Source of the DNA: Chrysogorgia sp. JL179-B06
Taxonomy: Eukaryota > Cnidaria > Anthozoa > Scleralcyonacea > Chrysogorgiidae
Direction of reading: 5' to 3'
Length of the DNA: 64,000 nucleotides
Assembly (NCBI GenBank): GCA_035772405.1
Contig: JAYKKM010000337.1
Location: 742,501-806,500 of the forward strand
Within the stretch, counting starts at the first letter, position 1; every line of letters starts with the position of its first letter. Below, piece by piece: positions 25,523 through 31,500 of the stretch. The notes beneath the pieces are model-generated. The model did no database searches. It saw nothing but the letters and a program-made list of their open reading frames with translations, and was not told where the DNA came from. Made by a program: the position numbers and the translations under genes.

Positions 25523-28500
25523 TAATAATAATAATTCTTACTTACCTTTGGTTTTGCATGATGGTTGCGTTGGCATACCAGTGATACTCCGGCTCCGGGT
25601 CTCCTTTCGCAATACAAGTCCACGCGTGTTGCGAGAATATCTGGGGAGTAGCGCTCTTAATCTTTGTCCCATTGACCCACTGCGGTATTTCTGCAACGAA
25701 AAACGGTTTATGGTCGGTTGTCTTCGTTAGAATAATGATACGCGCGGGCGCCCTTCACTGAATAGTCTCATGCCCATACCTCTCACAGTCAGTGTGCTCT
25801 GGTCTTCGACTGTTTTTCTCGTCCCATTCTCTTCAATGGTCGCGTAACATGTGTAAACGCCGGCGTGTTCTTTTCGTATTACTTCAATTGTAAGAATTTT
25901 CTTCGCGTAGCTTAGTTGGATTCCATTGACTTGATTAAATACTTTCTTCGTCACGCCTTCCTTGTTTGTCATCTCCCATCTGTATGTTGGCGTTGGACTA
26001 CAAATAATGGAGACATTAGATTGATTGATTAATACAAATTTGATAATGGTATCCCTTCAGAGCTCTTAGGGCCTGTTCAAACTAGGTGGTCAGGCACCGC
26101 CGCAAAGCATATTTGTTGAGATTCAACATATCCTTCTGCCTATAATTACTAATAATCAGTAAGTGTGCAATGGCCCAGAAATACCAATAATTGGTAATTG
26201 TAGGATTCTAGAACCCAATCCCAACACAACACCAATCCTAACCCTAACCCCCCGCTTTAAGTGTCTTCCTAACCCTAATCCCCGCCTGTATTTTAGAAAA
26301 TTAACAAAGTAAATGGTTTGAACCTAGGAGTATCATTATATGTGTGAAGTTGATCGTCCAGGTTGTTGTAGTCTTGAGAAAGACTGTTGTTGGTGACTGA
26401 CGTTTCGACGGCCTCAGCAGCGGTCATCTTTAGAGTCAAGTAAAGCGTGTTTGTCAGAGTTTGCCTATATATACGTCTGGTTCATTACGTCATAGTTTGT
26501 TTGTGTCATAATTAGTGTGAGTGGGTGTCGCGTCATGCGTTAAGCGTGGGACTCGGCTGCAGGGTTCGAATTAACGGTGTGCAATGTGCAATTTGCACAT
26601 CGTTTTGGCCCAAATAATAAAAGTTGCACATCACTTTTCAAAACGATGTGCAGAAAACATAGTCTCAGTATTGAACACAAACAAATAGTTCTGACAAACT
26701 ATAAGTTAAGTTTAACAGTCCTATTTCCCAAAGGTGGAACAATTGTGTGTATTTCCCGCAGCCACGCAAAAATTGGTATTAAAATCGTAAAGAAAAGCCA
26801 TAATCGATTGACGATTGTCGTCGACGCCATTTTTTGCGTGTCTGCTCTAAAGTGTCCTGGGAACGAATCACTTTCGCACAAAATGGCATCTCTGTTGCGC
26901 ATTTTAGTGATTTTATAAACTTTCCAATCTCTTAAACCAACAGGGGCCTAGAATTCCTTTAGGCATTCAATTTCTTGCACACCATTATTTTGTTTATATT
27001 GAGAGGGCCCGCCTGGACGTCATGTTTTCGGGGAAAAAATGCACATCGTTTTTACTCAACTAATTCGAACCCTGCTCGGCTGAATGTATCGCCTTTAACA
27101 CAAACTACAAACAGCGACTTACATTAGAAAGTTGGTATACCAACTTGGAACATAAACCACTTGACAGATCACAACAATTACCCCGACACCATACAAAAGA
27201 CTTCTTCGCACGAACAATAGACCTATCGACAAACAATATACCCACGCTTAACGCATGACAAACTATATTGGCCCACGCTTAACGCATGACTCGACACCCA
27301 CTCACACTAATTATGACACAAACGAACGATGACGTAATGAACCAGACGTATATATAGGCAAACCTGACAAACACGCTTTACTTGACTCTGAAGATGACCG
27401 CCGCTGAGGCCGTCGAAACGTCAGTCACCAACAACAGTCTTTCTCAAGACTACAACAACCTGGACGATCAACTTTACACATATAAAATTAAGAAACTTGA
27501 ATTATTTAGCAACTACTGTAGTCCTAGTCCCCACTCGGCTAAAGACCCTCGGTGGATTGCATCGACACTGTTTGCCTGGGTTTTTGACCATTATCTAATG
27601 ACCCGTTACTTCTGTACTTACTATCCAGCGGCTATACATCTTAGTAGCACGTATTTTCCTTCCACGACTTCTTTGTTCGGGATTTTCTCCATGATGGGAC
27701 CAAATGACGTTTTGTTAGCTAAAATAGGAAAGAGGAGAATGTTTAAACGGACACTCCACCACCAAAAACAGGTATTCCGTTGCTAGACAACCCAATATAC
27801 TTCGTGAGTGGATAATAAATTTAAGGTATAACCAAGATATTTTATGTTTGGAAAATGTAGGCAAACTTCTTTTAGAGTTATGTCTCGATCAATTCCAAGC
27901 GTGACCATCCCCCCGGGCGTTTGACATTTTGGCGTCAGAGCATTGCAAATGCCCCACCGTGGAGTCAGCTTAATTATACAAAATCCCCACAGTTGGGCTC
28001 TTGAAATAGATGCAAATTCCCCACCCACGGGCATATAATAAAAGTTTTCCTAATAAAAGAGCTAAGAAGCCACAAACTTCCCTCGAAATTTTGCAAAGCA
28101 ATTGTGCTATCCGGCGCATCCGCCATCTTCTGAACTCAAACGTTTCGCAGACTAAAACATGGTTGGCATACGATTTTTTTGGCCTTTGTTTACGTTTTAA
28201 ATATGCACGTTCGTTTGGGGCTGCTACTTCGTGTACCGAACACAGAATATTACATCATTGAAATATTTAGAGCAAAGGATATCGACTTCGTTTAATATGA
28301 AATGTGCGGTGTGCCAACGAATTTTAGAAATTCACTGGCAACTACGTTCAAAAAACGTTTGAAGCCAGGGTAGCGTCAAACTATGTCTGATTTATCACCT
28401 GGTTGCGTTGGGAAATTATTTGTTAGGATAGGATAGAAATATTATTTTACAAAGTACTAAGAAACTTGTGGCCATCGAAAAATGTTTACAAAATAAAAAT

Positions 28501-31500
28501 GTATATATGTGTATATCTTTATATATGTATATGTACAAAAGTATAAAAATATAAAAATTAATGACTAAATTACATGAAAATGTTAAAGTGCCACTACGAT
28601 CAAATTTTTACCTATCGATATTTTTACGTATTTATAAAGCAGAGCTGCTAAATATTACTTGGTCGAAACCATTTTGCGATTCGACGATGGCAAGTATTAT
28701 TTTTCTTACTCCGAATCTGGAGTTGTTATGTCCGCCATTAATCGTTCATGTTCTTGACCAGCGTAACGAAGTGACGTCAGATTCTCAACGCGAAGACTCC
28801 GCGTGGCTAATTCTTCAAGTAAATCAAGGTCGTTTTTTCAAATTCTTTGTCTACTTCTCGAAGCAAACAAGAAAACAAGTAACCTCGACTGAAATTCAGG
28901 CGTAGCATTGACAATCTGACGTCACAAACAATATTACCTTCTGAAATTGCGGGCTCACTGAATGGTGGCCTAAATAATAGTGATTTCAGAGCTCAAAATA
29001 CTTACTTCAAAATACCATTTTTTGTTGGTTTTTTTACATCGATGATCACTTTCGACCCTGAAATACTATTCTATGCTAAAGAAAATCTAAAAGACGGGGG
29101 TGAATTTTCATCGTAGTGGCACTTTAATATTATGGTACAAGGTGAAGTCCTAATTACATGACAGTTGAAATACACTGTGTAAAGTTAAAAGTTAAAATCA
29201 CGCAGGAAAAGACGTGAATTGCTTAAATTCTTTCTGGTAATCACGAAAACATCCATACAAAGACTGCTTAAAGAAATTAAGGGAGCCAGATGAACGCAGA
29301 CTAAGTGGCAGTTTGTTCAAAAGGTTAATAGCGGTAATGTAAAAAGTTCGGCCGGCTTCTGTAACTCTAGTGAGTGTGGGTGTTCAATGATAACTTACTT
29401 CCAACTATGTTTAATTCGAAAATTGATGAAGACTCGATCCTCGTGTCCTTTTTATAGTTGCCGTCCAGCAAGCAGCCGACGCCACCTTTGTCGCTGATCT
29501 TTTTTGCATCCTCTTCCGTTACTTGTGAGAAGAAGAGCGTGCCATCATGCAACACGATGACGTTATCACTAGGCTCGAAGAACCAGGTTCCTTGATGCGT
29601 GTCAGTTCTGCCCCACTTATAAACTGTATTCCTTGTGAAACTATGCACGGGACATGATATTCGATACGGTTGACCGATCACTACATCTAATATTTGTTTT
29701 CCTTTTTCTGTAAATGTTCCAACAACTATTAAGATAAAACAAACGTTGGCTACACAAATGCCAAAAGCACAAACTCTATTAAGTCCATCCTCTAACCTCC
29801 ACCATTCCTTCCCTCCATCCTTCCTTTCTTCCCTCCATCCTTTCCTCCATCCTTAATCCCTCCCCCGTTCCCTCCCCACTACCATCACTGTTCCTTCCCC
29901 ACTTCTACCTCGTTCCCTCCCCACTTCTACCTCGTACCCCATTTCCTCCCCACTTCCCTCCCCATGTCCCTACCACGTTACCTCTCTCTTATACTACCCA
30001 CTCCCTCCCTCGTTCCTTCATTCCCTTCTTCCTTCCTTCCTTCCTTTCTTTTCTCCCTCGTTCCCTTTCCACTTCCTTCTCGCGTTCTTTCCCTCCTTCC
30101 CTCCCTTCTCCCCTCCCTCGTACGCCCCTCCCCCAAATCCCTCCCTCGTTCCCTCCCCAGTTCCCTCCCTCGTTCCCTCCCCAAATCCCTCCCTCGTTCC
30201 CTCCCCAAATCCCTCCCTCGTTCCCTCCCCAAATCCCTCCTTGGTTCCCTCCCTAAATCCCTTCCTTCTTCATTCCCTTCATTCCCTCATTCATTCCTTC
30301 CTTTCTTCCCTTCTTCCTTTCCTCATTCCCTTCCCTTCTTCATTCCCTACTTCATTCCCTCATTCCTTCCTTTCTTCCTTCCCTCATTCCTTCCCTTCTT
30401 CCTTCCCTTCTTCATTCCCTTCTTCCTTCCCTCATTCCTTCCCTCATTCCTTCCCTTCTTCATTCCCTTCTTCCTTCCCTCCTTCCTTCCCTTCCTTCCC
30501 TTCTTCCTTCCTTCCCTTCTTCCTTCCCTCATTCCTTCCCTTCTTCATTCCCTCATTCCTTCCCTTCCTTCCCTTGTTCCTTCACTTCTTCCTTCCCTTC
30601 TTCATTCCCTCATTCCTTCCCTCATTCCTTCCCTTTTTCCTTCCCTTCTTCCTTCCCTTCTTCATTCCCTTCTTCATTCCCTTCTTCCTTCCCTCATTCC
30701 TTCCCTCATTCCTTCCCTTCTTCCTTCCCTCATTCCTTCCCTTCTTCCTTCCCTCATTCCTTCCCTTCTTCCTTCCCTCATTCCTTCCCTTCTTCCTTTC
30801 CTCATTCTTTCCCTCATTCCTTCCCTCCCTCATTCCTTCCCTCATTCCATCCCTCATTCCTTCCCTTCTTCCCTCCCTCATTCCATCCCTCATTCCATCC
30901 GTCATTCCTTCCCTTCTTCCTTCCCTTCTTCCCTTCTTCCCTCCCTCATTCCTTCCCTCATTCCTTCCCTCATTCCTTCCCTTCTTCTTTCCCTCCTTCC
31001 TTCCCTCATTCCTTCCCTTCTTCCCTCCCTCATTCCTTCCCTCATTCCTTCCCTCATTCCTTCCCTTCTTCTTTCCCTCCTTCCTTCCCTCATTCCTTCC
31101 CTTCTTCCTTCCCTTCTTCCCTCCCTCATTCCTTCCCTCATTCCTTCCTTTCTTCTTTCCCTCCTTCCTTCCCTCATTCCTTCCCTTCTTCTTTCCCTCC
31201 TTCCTTCCCTCATTCCATCCCTCATTCCATCCCTCATTCCTTCCCTTCTTCCTTCCCTCATTCCTTCCCTTCTTCTTTCCCTCCTTCTTTCCCTCCTTCC
31301 TTCCCTCATTCCTTCCCTCATTCCTTCCCTTCTTCTTTCCCTCCTTCTTTCCCTCCTTCCTTCCCTCATTCCTTCCCTCATTCCTTCCCTTCTTCTTTCC
31401 CTCATTCCTTCCCTCCTTCTTTCCCTCCTTCCTTCCCTCATTCCTTCCCTTCTTCCTTCCCTCATTCCTTCCCTCATTCCTTCCCTTCTTCCTTCTCTTC

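Noticed and set aside
26220..26290. Telomere-like CCTAACCCTAACCCC runs (also at 40485 and, TTAGGG-like, 15220)
   Set aside because: Only two or three units each, interrupted, and inside dispersed repeats; not telomeric arrays.
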